Shown here: one piece after another, positions 8,170 through 15,258 of the stretch
Position numbering within the stretch: position 1 is the first letter of the stretch
Layout of the letters: each line of letters begins with the position of its first letter
Assembly (NCBI GenBank): GCA_964490275.1
Contig: CAZBBL010000026.1
Coordinates: forward strand, 1 to 18,605
Direction: 5' to 3'
DNA: 18,605 nt
Source: JAGBWK01 sp964490275
GTDB taxonomy: Bacteria > Bacteroidota > Bacteroidia > Bacteroidales > Muribaculaceae
The notes under the pieces: model-generated
The model's input: only the letters and a program-made list of their open reading frames with translations
Database searches by the model: none
Told to the model about the DNA's origin: nothing
Position numbers and translations under genes: made by a program

Positions 8170-8213
8170 TTTCTCCTCGCCGATTCATTGCTGACCGACG
8201 AGGAGAAATTTTT
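8170..8213 (+). terminator. Intrinsic terminator of the efflux operon
   Basis: TTTCTCCTCG (8170-8179) pairs perfectly with CGAGGAGAAA (8199-8208), followed directly by TTTTT. It begins seven bases after the pump stop codon. The 19-base loop is long but the stem and T run are clear. Confidence 0.8.
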
Positions 8214-8261
8214 AGATAAATCTTTATACTAATTAATGTAGGTTTTACGTTATGAATTATT

Positions 8262-9287
8262 ATGAAGTTTTCGAAAACAATTGCCTCTACCGTTTTGGCT
8301 GCCGTCGTAGCTACGATGTCGGCCTCTGCCCAGGATGGCTCTACCGCATACAATTTCCTTAACGTAAGCTCCTCGGCTCGTATCTATGGCCTTGGTGGCG
8401 TCAACATAACAACCGTTGAGGATGATATCTATACCGCCGACCAAAACCCCGGTTTGCTCGGCCCTGAAATGGACAACCAACTCGGCTTTGACTATATGAG
8501 ATATATAGGTGGCTCAAATTTTGCCGGCCTAAGATATGCTCATTCAGCCGGAGAGTATGGCGCTTGGAGTGCCGGCATTAAATATTTTGGCTATGGCTCT
8601 ATCAAAGGCATGGATGCGGATGGTATCGCTACCGGCGACTTCTCTCCAAAGGATATGCAATTTTCAGGCACGTATGCCCACGATATCGTAGGACGTTTGC
8701 GAGGTGGTGTCTCACTGAAGATGCTCTATAGCTCGTATGAGCAATATACTGCTTTTGCTATTGCTACCGACCTCGGTATCAACTATTATGATGAAGAGCG
8801 CGATTTGTCGATGTCGTTTGTTGTAGCTAATCTTGGCGGACAAGTAAAACGTTTCAACGAAACCTATGACCGTCTGCCGGTAGATGTACGCTTGGGTTGG
8901 GCCAAATCTTTCGGCACGTTGCCAATACGCTTTTCGGTTACTGCTTGGAATTTGACCAAGTGGCATCTGCCCTATTATGATTATGGCGACGGCACATCGA
9001 CCGACTCGCCCGAAATAAAAGACTCATTTGGCTCAAACTTGCTGCGCCACTTGGTATTCGCTGCCGACCTCATACCAAACGACAAATTTTATATCTCTCT
9101 TGGCTACAACTATAAAGTGCGCACAGATATGAGCACCTATTCGCGTAGCTTCCTATCAGGTTTCTCTCTCGGTGCCGGGCTCAATGTCAATCGCTTTGCT
9201 TTTGCAATTGCGTTGTCTCAACCGCACACCGGCGCTACAACTTTTATGCTAAATTTGCGTTTAAATATAAACGATTTTATCAACTGA
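8262..9287 (+). CDS. porQ: PorQ-family outer membrane protein (type IX secretion system associated)
   Basis: 341 residues with a signal peptide cleaved near residue 23 (ATMSASA/Q), then a membrane beta-barrel. The opening YNFLNVSSSARIYGLGGVNI, the DQNPGLLGPEMDNQLGFDYM block, the GLRYAHSAGEYGAWSAGIKYF strand pair and the VVANLGGQVKRF segment are the pattern I know from PorQ proteins. PorQ acts with PorU, PorV and PorZ at the outer surface in type IX secretion, but homologues also occur in Bacteroidetes that lack part of that system. No other T9SS gene is in the window, and the one secreted protein near the right end has no recognisable T9SS sorting domain. It is followed by cmk and ispH, a neighbourhood I recall as common in Bacteroidetes. 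A weak -7-like TAGGTTTT lies at 8239-8246. Confidence 0.8.
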   Translation: MKFSKTIASTVLAAVVATMSASAQDGSTAYNFLNVSSSARIYGLGGVNITTVEDDIYTADQNPGLLGPEMDNQLGFDYMRYIGGSNFAGLRYAHSAGEYGAWSAGIKYFGYGSIKGMDADGIATGDFSPKDMQFSGTYAHDIVGRLRGGVSLKMLYSSYEQYTAFAIATDLGINYYDEERDLSMSFVVANLGGQVKRFNETYDRLPVDVRLGWAKSFGTLPIRFSVTAWNLTKWHLPYYDYGDGTSTDSPEIKDSFGSNLLRHLVFAADLIPNDKFYISLGYNYKVRTDMSTYSRSFLSGFSLGAGLNVNRFAFAIALSQPHTGATTFMLNLRLNINDFIN

Positions 9288-9314
9288 TACTCTGATTTAC
9301 CCTCATTTATCCAC

Positions 9315-10001
9315 ATGGAAAAGAAAATAATTGTAGCTATCGACGGCTATTCCTCTTCGGGAAAAAGCACTATGGCTCGCCGATTGGCTGCGGCAACTGC
9401 CTACCGTTATATCGACTCCGGCGCTATGTATCGCGCTGTCACTCTCTATGCTTTGCGCAACAATATGATTGTTGACGGCAAAGTAGATATACCTGCTCTC
9501 GAAGCAGCTTTGGCCGACATAGCAATTGACTTCCTCCCCTGCCAAGACGGGCAACATACTCTTCTCAATGGCGAGGATGTTGAGAAGCAGATACGCACAC
9601 TCGAGGTTTCCAACTCGGTTTCTCCGGTTGCCGCTATTCCTGCCGTGCGCCATGCGCTTACAGCTATGCAACAGAAATATGGCGAGAGCAGAGGTATCGT
9701 CATGGATGGTCGCGATATCGGCACAACTGTTTTCCCTGATGCGGAGTTGAAAGTGTTTGTCGACGCTTCGGCTGCTACTCGAGCTCGTCGTCGTTTCGAT
9801 GAATTGACTGCTAAAGGTGAAGCTGTCACCTATGAACAGGTGCTTGCCAATGTAGAAAGCCGCGACCTTATCGATCGCACTCGTCCCGAAAGCCCGCTCC
9901 GTAAGGCTGACGATGCCATTGTTATTGACAATTCTGAGATGAGCATTGAAGAACAAGATCAATGGCTCATGCAACGATTTAATGAGGCTGTAGCTAAATG
10001 A
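9315..10001 (+). CDS. cmk: Cytidylate kinase
   Basis: Phosphorylates CMP and dCMP to the diphosphates with ATP in the cytoplasm, recycling CMP from RNA turnover and lipid or glycan synthesis. The 228 residues carry the P-loop GYSSSGKST (11-19), the SGAMYRAVTLYAL substrate segment, MDGRDIGTTVFPDA, and the Arg-rich lid region (ATRARRRFDEL, then RDLIDRTRPESPLRKADDA). Length and motif order are standard. It starts 27 bases after porQ, and its stop codon overlaps the start of ispH (ATGA), so the two are translationally coupled. An equally long open frame on the opposite strand is a shadow. Confidence 0.97.
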   Translation: MEKKIIVAIDGYSSSGKSTMARRLAAATAYRYIDSGAMYRAVTLYALRNNMIVDGKVDIPALEAALADIAIDFLPCQDGQHTLLNGEDVEKQIRTLEVSNSVSPVAAIPAVRHALTAMQQKYGESRGIVMDGRDIGTTVFPDAELKVFVDASAATRARRRFDELTAKGEAVTYEQVLANVESRDLIDRTRPESPLRKADDAIVIDNSEMSIEEQDQWLMQRFNEAVAK

Positions 10002-10876
10002 CACCCAAGGTTGAAATAGATCCTGAATCAGGTTTTTGCTTTGGCGTTGTCACCGCTATCCGCAAAGCTGAAGAGGCTCTTGCTGCCGTAAAACCGCTCT
10101 ATTGCCTCGGCGATATCGTCCACAACAGCGACGAGGTTGAGCGCCTTAGCCGAAAGGGCTTGACATCTATTTCTCACGAACAGTTGGCCGATATCCCGGG
10201 TGCAACCGTTCTGCTGCGTGCTCATGGCGAGCCTCCATCCACTTATCTCACCGCCGAACGCCTCGGCATCAAATTGCTTGATGCTACTTGCCCGGTAGTA
10301 TTGCGTTTGCAACAGCGTATCAAACAGAGCTACAACTCAGGCAATCATCAATTGCAGATTGTTATTTATGGGAAGGAAGGCCATGCCGAAGTAAATGGCT
10401 TGGTTGGCCAAACCGAAGGTAGCGCAATCGTCGTGCAGTCAGTAGCTGATATTAACCGTATCGACTTCTCTCGCCCGGTTGACCTCTATTCACAGACTAC
10501 TATGTCGGTAGATGGATTTGCCACCATACGCGATGAAATATCCTCGCGTATGCACCCCGGAATAGCATTTGCCGCCCATGATACGATTTGTCGCAATGTT
10601 GCCAATCGAGTAGACAGCCTAAGATCGTTCGCTCGTGCCCACGATGTGGTTTTCTTTGTTAGCGGTCACAAAAGCAGTAATGGCCGATTTCTATATGGTG
10701 TTTGCCGCGACCAGAACTCCGATACCCACCTTATCGCCAATGCAACCGAGGTTAGCCCTACTCAAGTGGCCGGCGCTACGTCGGTAGGTATTTGTGGAGC
10801 TACATCTACGCCATTGTGGTTGATGGAGGATGTTCGCTCAAAAATCTTAAGCTATTTCAATTTCCCCGAACGTTAA
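9998..10876 (+). CDS. ispH: 4-hydroxy-3-methylbut-2-enyl diphosphate reductase
   Basis: Last enzyme of the MEP isoprenoid pathway, reducing HMBPP to IPP and DMAPP with a [4Fe-4S] cluster. The 292 residues contain the three cluster cysteines: C14 in GFCFGVV, C98 in DATCPVV and C198 in DTICRNVANR. The active-site region GHAEVNG (E131, equivalent to E. coli E126), the QTTMS motif and the terminal ATSVGICGATSTPLWLMEDV are also present. The start overlaps the cmk stop by four bases, which supports this ATG. The gene is complete with nothing missing. Sharing an operon with cmk would tie isoprenoid and nucleotide supply together, though this may be only historical linkage. Confidence 0.97.
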   Translation: MTPKVEIDPESGFCFGVVTAIRKAEEALAAVKPLYCLGDIVHNSDEVERLSRKGLTSISHEQLADIPGATVLLRAHGEPPSTYLTAERLGIKLLDATCPVVLRLQQRIKQSYNSGNHQLQIVIYGKEGHAEVNGLVGQTEGSAIVVQSVADINRIDFSRPVDLYSQTTMSVDGFATIRDEISSRMHPGIAFAAHDTICRNVANRVDSLRSFARAHDVVFFVSGHKSSNGRFLYGVCRDQNSDTHLIANATEVSPTQVAGATSVGICGATSTPLWLMEDVRSKILSYFNFPER

Positions 10877-10879
10877 TCG

Positions 10880-11200
10880 ATGAAAACATCTATATTTGCT
10901 ATAATTTCTGTTGTCGCGCTATCGACATCATGCTCTAAGCCACAGCCTGCTGCCGATGCTCAGGTCTTCGACCATATTGAGCAGTTCGCCAAGGAGTCGG
11001 CTCACTATTTGATTGACTCTTGCCAGGATGGTATAGCACGTCAGACCGAATTGTTGCGTGCCGCTGCACGAGCCGAGGCGTTAGAGTCGTCGGGCGATAC
11101 GGCTTTGTCGGTATTTTATAAGCTAAAAATCGAGCAGCTTATTCGTGAGGCAAATCCCGAAATGGCCGACACAATTTTCAAAACCGTAAGAGCTTTTTAG
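10880..11200 (+). CDS. Small predicted lipoprotein, unknown function
   Basis: 106 residues starting three bases after the ispH stop, so it is co-transcribed. A short signal peptide ends in ALSTSC, a lipobox with the lipidated cysteine at residue 18. The rest is about 85 residues, mostly helical in appearance, rich in Ala and Glu, with one further cysteine (DSCQDG). The mature part begins SKPQPAADAQVFDHIEQF, with no Asp after the cysteine. I do not recognise a family. It is a stand-alone helical periplasmic or outer membrane lipoprotein of unknown role. Confidence 0.75.
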   Translation: MKTSIFAIISVVALSTSCSKPQPAADAQVFDHIEQFAKESAHYLIDSCQDGIARQTELLRAAARAEALESSGDTALSVFYKLKIEQLIREANPEMADTIFKTVRAF

Positions 11201-11232
11201 CTATACCTCTGTTGGCATTACTTTATAAAGTT

Positions 11233-11270
11233 GTCGAGGTTGCAACCCAATAGAAGGAAGCAACCTCGAC
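11233..11270. terminator. Shared stem-loop terminator between convergent operons
   Basis: GTCGAGGTTGC (11233-11243) pairs perfectly over 11 bp with GCAACCTCGAC (11260-11270), with a 16-base loop. It lies midway between the small lipoprotein stop (11200) and the rprY stop (11301). T-rich bases follow on the plus side only loosely and the minus side is A/T-mixed, so a bidirectional terminator is likely but not textbook. Confidence 0.65.
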
Positions 11271-11300
11271 GTTTAGTATTTCTATACCTGTTTATTCGGT

Positions 11301-12011
11301 TTAGCCTTGGTGTCCGTCAGCATCCGGAGCAATCAGCTTGTAGCCTTTGCCGTGGATGTTGATAATCTCGATTGACGGATCTTCTTTGAGGTGTTTACGC
11401 AATTTGGTGATGTAAACGTCCATCGAACGAGCGTTGAAGTAGTTGTCGTCAATCCAAATTGTTTTCAGAGCGAAGTTGCGTTCGAGTATCTCATTGACAT
11501 GAGCGCAAAGCAACGACAGCAATTCAGACTCTTTGGTGGTGAGTTTTTGCACCTTGTCGTCAATCATCAAGGTCTGTTTTTGAGTGTCGAATGTGAATCG
11601 GCCGATTTTGTACATTGTTACCTCTTTGCCTTTTTTGCCCTTTACGCGGCGCAAAATAGCTTCGATACGAAAGACGAGTTCTTCCATCGAGAAGGGTTTG
11701 GTAATGTAGTCGTCAGCTCCGATTTTGAAGCCCTCGAGGATATCCTCTTTGAGCGATTTAGCAGTCAAAAAGATGATAGGCACTTCGGCGTTGACTGTAC
11801 GAATCTCTTGTGCCAAAGTGAATCCGTCTTTTTTTGGCATCATCACGTCGAGCACGCAGATATCGTATTTGCCTTTCAAAAATGCTTTATATCCGCTCTC
11901 TCCATCGGAATAAAGGTCGGCGTTAAACCCTTTTGCCTGGAGATATTCTCTGAGCAGCATGCCGAGGTTTTCGTCGTCCTCGCACAGTAGTATTCGCATT
12001 CTTTCTTCCAT
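11301..12011 (-). CDS. rprY: OmpR-family response regulator RprY
   Basis: Cytoplasmic DNA-binding regulator paired with RprX. The 236 residues comprise a receiver domain (about 5-120) and an OmpR/PhoB winged helix (about 135-230). The acidic pocket is E11/D12/D13, the phosphoacceptor is D55 in VLDVMMPKKDG, and T83 and K105 (FLTAK, DYITKPF) complete the site. The output domain has KLTTKESELLSLL, RSMDVYITKLRKHL and IINIHGKGYKL. The sequence closely resembles Bacteroides RprY as I recall it. The first ATG is preferred over the one four codons later because relatives begin in the same way. It starts five bases after the rprX stop, as an operon partner. Confidence 0.93.
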   Translation of the reverse strand: MEERMRILLCEDDENLGMLLREYLQAKGFNADLYSDGESGYKAFLKGKYDICVLDVMMPKKDGFTLAQEIRTVNAEVPIIFLTAKSLKEDILEGFKIGADDYITKPFSMEELVFRIEAILRRVKGKKGKEVTMYKIGRFTFDTQKQTLMIDDKVQKLTTKESELLSLLCAHVNEILERNFALKTIWIDDNYFNARSMDVYITKLRKHLKEDPSIEIINIHGKGYKLIAPDADGHQG

Positions 12012-12016
12012 AGTTT

Positions 12017-13561
12017 TCAGCTTTTAGTTAATGGTAATATTATTATAAATTTTGTTCCTTCGGTTGGTTCGCTTTCCACTTTGATTGTGCCGCCCAAAAC
12101 GCCAATCATCTTATTGACGTAGGCCAATCCAAGTCCAAAGCCTTTGACGTCGTGCTTATTGCCGGTGGGCACACGATAAAACTTGTCGAATATCTTGCGC
12201 AAGTTTTCTTTGCGTATGCCGATGCCATTATCTTCGACGGTGATGCGCAACTTTTCGTTATCGATGTCGGTCGTAGTAACGGTCAGTTGCAAAGGCACAT
12301 CTTCGCGACGATATTTCACGGCGTTGTCAAGTAGGTTGAAAATGACGTTGGTAAAGTGCATTTCATCAACGTGGATTATTGCATCCTCTGCGTCGAGGTT
12401 GGCACTGAGGCAACCGCCATAACGTTCTACTTTGAGTTTAAACGTATTGACGATATTAGAGATTGCGACGTTTGCATCGACATCTTGCAGGCGTACGGTA
12501 GCTTTTTTGCGGTCGAACATCGACATTTGCAATACTTTCTCTACTTGGAATCTCAGTCGCTTGGTTTCATCGTTGATGATTCCGGAAATGTGTTGCAACA
12601 TACCCTGCGATTTCCTTACGCTGTCGTCGTTGAGCATTTGAGCTGCCAATGATATTGTCGATATCGGGGTCTTAAACTCGTGGGTCATGTTGTTGATGAA
12701 GTCGGTTTTCATTTCGTTGAGGCGTTTTTGGCGGAATGCCAATATTATAGTGCATACAAACACTATCATCAACACCAGCGTAAAGACGAATGCCGGCACC
12801 AAAAATCTGATAGATTTGAGGATGTATTGGTCTTTATTGGGGAAATAAACTTTCAGGAAGTTTCTTTTGTTGGCCGGGTCGTTGGGGAACAATGCTTGAA
12901 CATACATCGTGCCGTCGCCACCCTCCTCTACGTTGGTCGGGAACTTACCTGTAGAGTAGATTGTCACATCGTTGCGATTGACAACGGCAAACTCAAACGG
13001 CAAGTCTAAGCCGTTGTTGCTAAGTTCGCCGCGCAAGTAGGTGCGAATGGCTGTCGAGTCGGCTCGTTCCTCTATGGGGCGTTCGCTTGCTTGCGAGCTA
13101 ATCTTTAAAATCACCTCGTCAATCAGTCCTTTTTGGTAGAGATAGCGGTCGTTGAGCGATTCTTGCATGCGCTGCATTGAGCTATATCTATCTAAAGCAT
13201 TGCTTGGGTCGCTTTGCAATTTAGCAATCTTATCGACGTTGCCACGGATGGTCAAATATCCCTCTACGCCTTGTGTCGAGAAAGAATATCTAAGGCCGCC
13301 GAGATGTGGTGGTTGTCCGTCGGAATATTGAGAATATAGCGATGAGGCTTCTATCTCGTTGACGTTGTCTTCGAGATAAAATTTGGTTTCGTCTTGCTCA
13401 AGATAGTTGGTGACAGCGTTGAGACTGCGCTTAACGCTTTCGGCGAATTGGTCGTTGCGCATCTTCACCATGTCGTCCATATACATGATTTCGATGTAGA
13501 GCAATCCGACAAAGGTCAGTGCCATCAATATTGTAAGCAACCATATCGTTGATTTCTTCAT
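12017..13561 (-). CDS. rprX: Sensor histidine kinase RprX
   Basis: Inner membrane sensor kinase of 514 residues. TM1 spans about 6-26 and TM2 about 252-276, enclosing a periplasmic sensor domain of roughly 220 residues without a fold I can name. After TM2 come a short linker and the dimerisation/phosphoacceptor helix with H294 in NNMTHEFKTPIST. The ATP-binding domain has an N box (NLLDNAVKY), a G1 box (VEDNGIGI), an F box (IFDKFYRV) and a G2 box (GFGLGLAYV). All catalytic motifs are intact. It is the first gene of the rprX-rprY operon. In B. fragilis the pair was found through its effect on E. coli porins, and in Porphyromonas RprY has been tied to sodium and oxidative stress. The stimulus here is unknown. 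Confidence 0.92.
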   Translation of the reverse strand: MKKSTIWLLTILMALTFVGLLYIEIMYMDDMVKMRNDQFAESVKRSLNAVTNYLEQDETKFYLEDNVNEIEASSLYSQYSDGQPPHLGGLRYSFSTQGVEGYLTIRGNVDKIAKLQSDPSNALDRYSSMQRMQESLNDRYLYQKGLIDEVILKISSQASERPIEERADSTAIRTYLRGELSNNGLDLPFEFAVVNRNDVTIYSTGKFPTNVEEGGDGTMYVQALFPNDPANKRNFLKVYFPNKDQYILKSIRFLVPAFVFTLVLMIVFVCTIILAFRQKRLNEMKTDFINNMTHEFKTPISTISLAAQMLNDDSVRKSQGMLQHISGIINDETKRLRFQVEKVLQMSMFDRKKATVRLQDVDANVAISNIVNTFKLKVERYGGCLSANLDAEDAIIHVDEMHFTNVIFNLLDNAVKYRREDVPLQLTVTTTDIDNEKLRITVEDNGIGIRKENLRKIFDKFYRVPTGNKHDVKGFGLGLAYVNKMIGVLGGTIKVESEPTEGTKFIIILPLTKS

Positions 13562-13619
13562 TGTGCTTATCTATGTGGCTTTAAGTAACTTTTATAATAT
13601 TAACAATCTTAATGTAACT

Positions 13620-13653
13620 TAGTTTATTTAAAATTCACTTTTTAGATAAACTA
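13620..13653 (-). promoter_or_regulatory. A/T-rich hairpin in the rprX leader
   Basis: TAGTTTATTTAAA (13620-13632) and TTTAGATAAACTA (13641-13653) are inverted repeats that pair at 12 of 13 positions around an 8-base loop. The hairpin lies wholly within the predicted leader of rprX. It could be an operator dyad, a leader RNA element or chance in A/T-rich sequence. Confidence 0.4.
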
Positions 13654-13672
13654 TTCTGTTAACATCATGTGC

Positions 13673-13703
13673 CAAAATTAACATAAAAATGTGAAATACG
13701 CAA
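13673..13703 (-). promoter_or_regulatory. Promoter of rprX-rprY
   Basis: On the minus strand, TTG at 13703-13701, 20 bases, then TAATTTTG at 13680-13673, a full match to TTG-N20-TAnnTTTG. The transcript would start near 13666 and carry a leader of about 105 bases. The motif TTAACA/TGTTAA occurs four times around it (about 13600, 13657, 13678, 13719), once as the palindrome TGTTAACA at 13657-13664 next to the predicted start. It is a candidate operator. Confidence 0.65.
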
Positions 13704-13787
13704 GACTTTTGTCTATTTTGTTAAGGTTTTTGTCATTTTCTCCCTAATAGGTCGCTATTTGACCTAATTTTGTCGGCTTTTGACTAT

Positions 13788-13826
13788 AAAAAAGTCGCCG
13801 TGATTAACTAAAAAATCTCGGCGACT
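13788..13826 (-). terminator. Intrinsic terminator of the lepA-nhaA operon
   Basis: Read on the minus strand, AGTCGCCG pairs with CGGCGACT, extended after a mismatch by GATT/AATC, and is followed by a run of six T. It begins 24 bases after the nhaA stop. A T run on the other side (about 13834-13840) means it may work in both directions. It separates nhaA from the rprX promoter. Confidence 0.85.
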
Positions 13827-13849
13827 ATCTGAATTTTTTTGAAAAATCT

Positions 13850-15250
13850 TTATTCTTCGATTTCTATCGGTTGGGCGTGCTTTGGTAATGTGCAGCGCAG
13901 TGCGATATATCCAAGTATGCCTGACAGCAGAGAGCCGACAACGATACCGAGTTTGGCGTGATTAAGCAGGTAGTTGTCGTGTTCCGAGCCTGTACCAAAC
14001 GATAGATTTGCGATAAAGAGCGAAACTGTAAAGCCAATGCCGCCGAGCATCGATATAGCGCCAAGCATTTTCCATGTCGAGTTGTCGGGCATGGGGGCCA
14101 TTTTGAGTTTGATGGCGAGCCATGAGAATACAAATATGCCCACCATTTTGCCGATTACCAAGCCACATATCACGGCCAAGCTGATGCCTTGGAAGATGCT
14201 TACCGGATCCATATCCAAAAGGAATATGCCCGCATTGGCAAAAGCAAATAGTGGTATTATGACATAGTTGACAAATGGATGGAGTGTGTCTTCCATATCT
14301 TGCAAAGGCGAAATAACTTTGTCTGACGCTGACTCTACCTGTTTGAGCCAGTCGAGTTGTTGTCGGTTTAGAATGGTTTTGGCATTGAGTGTCTCGTCGT
14401 CTTCGGCGCGGAAGTGGTTGATTGACTTACGAATAATCTTGATGTATTTTTTCGGGGCAAATACCGGCGTTGCAGGCACGCAGAATGCAACCAACACCCC
14501 TGCAATCGTTGGGTGAATGCCCGAGTTGAGAAACAAAAACCAGATTACGCCTCCGATGCCAAGATAAAACATTTTGCTCTTGATGCTGAGCCACGATCCG
14601 AGAAGCAATACTCCGAGCAACGCTGCTGCATATACCAACAGCATCGGGTCGATGTCAGACGAATAAAATACGGCGATAACGATGATGCCGCCGATATCGT
14701 CGACTACTGCCAGTGTAGTCAAGAATATCTTAAGCGAGATAGGCACTCTTTGGCCAAGCATGCCGAGCACGCCGAGAGAAAATGCTATGTCGGTTGCCAT
14801 AGGGATGGCTGCGCCACCGCTATAGTCAGTGCCTTGGCTCATTGTTAAGAATATTACTACCGGGACTGCCATACCGCCGATTGCCCCGATTATCGGGAGC
14901 AAAGCTTGGCGTATCGACGACAACTCTCCGACGAGCACTTCGCGCTTTATCTCCAATCCGATGCTGAAGAAAAATATCGCCATGAGCGCGTCGTTGATAA
15001 ACTGTAGCAGCGTCATTGCGTGGCCGTTGTGGCTGAATATGTTGAAATTGCCTATTTGTAGGCGAATCTCTTGTTCCCAAAATTCGAAATAATGGCCGTT
15101 GATTGCGGGAATATTGGCAACGATTAGCGCCAGTAGTGTTGCCGCTATCAGCACATTACCGCCCGAAGCGTGGTGTCTGATAGCTTGGCGCGCAGAAAAG
15201 AATACCGTGCGGCCAAATGCCTCGGTCTTTTCAGTGAGTTTTGTTATCAT
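13850..15250 (-). CDS. nhaA: Na+/H+ antiporter NhaA
   Basis: Inner membrane antiporter that expels Na+ (or Li+) in exchange for protons, for pH and sodium homeostasis. The 466 residues are longer than E. coli NhaA (388), as is common in Bacteroidetes, with extra length in a central loop (about 270-320). The ion site is intact: D154 in PMATDIAFSLG and D184/D185 in AVVDDIGGI, equivalent to E. coli D133, D163 and D164. FFFSIGLEIKREVLVGELSS is the conserved helix II-III region. The gene starts eight bases after lepA stops, so it is in the lepA operon, and it ends before a strong terminator. rprX begins 288 bases further on. Confidence 0.95.
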   Translation of the reverse strand: MITKLTEKTEAFGRTVFFSARQAIRHHASGGNVLIAATLLALIVANIPAINGHYFEFWEQEIRLQIGNFNIFSHNGHAMTLLQFINDALMAIFFFSIGLEIKREVLVGELSSIRQALLPIIGAIGGMAVPVVIFLTMSQGTDYSGGAAIPMATDIAFSLGVLGMLGQRVPISLKIFLTTLAVVDDIGGIIVIAVFYSSDIDPMLLVYAAALLGVLLLGSWLSIKSKMFYLGIGGVIWFLFLNSGIHPTIAGVLVAFCVPATPVFAPKKYIKIIRKSINHFRAEDDETLNAKTILNRQQLDWLKQVESASDKVISPLQDMEDTLHPFVNYVIIPLFAFANAGIFLLDMDPVSIFQGISLAVICGLVIGKMVGIFVFSWLAIKLKMAPMPDNSTWKMLGAISMLGGIGFTVSLFIANLSFGTGSEHDNYLLNHAKLGIVVGSLLSGILGYIALRCTLPKHAQPIEIEE

Positions 15251-15258
15251 TACGTTTT

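Noticed and set aside
9303..10004. 233-residue frame opposite cmk
   Set aside because: It covers cmk almost exactly on the other strand and shows no family motif; cmk motifs are all intact, so this is a shadow of codon use.
11391..11990. 199-residue frame opposite rprY
   Set aside because: It has no motif and follows from the codon composition of rprY, whose receiver and DNA-binding residues are complete.
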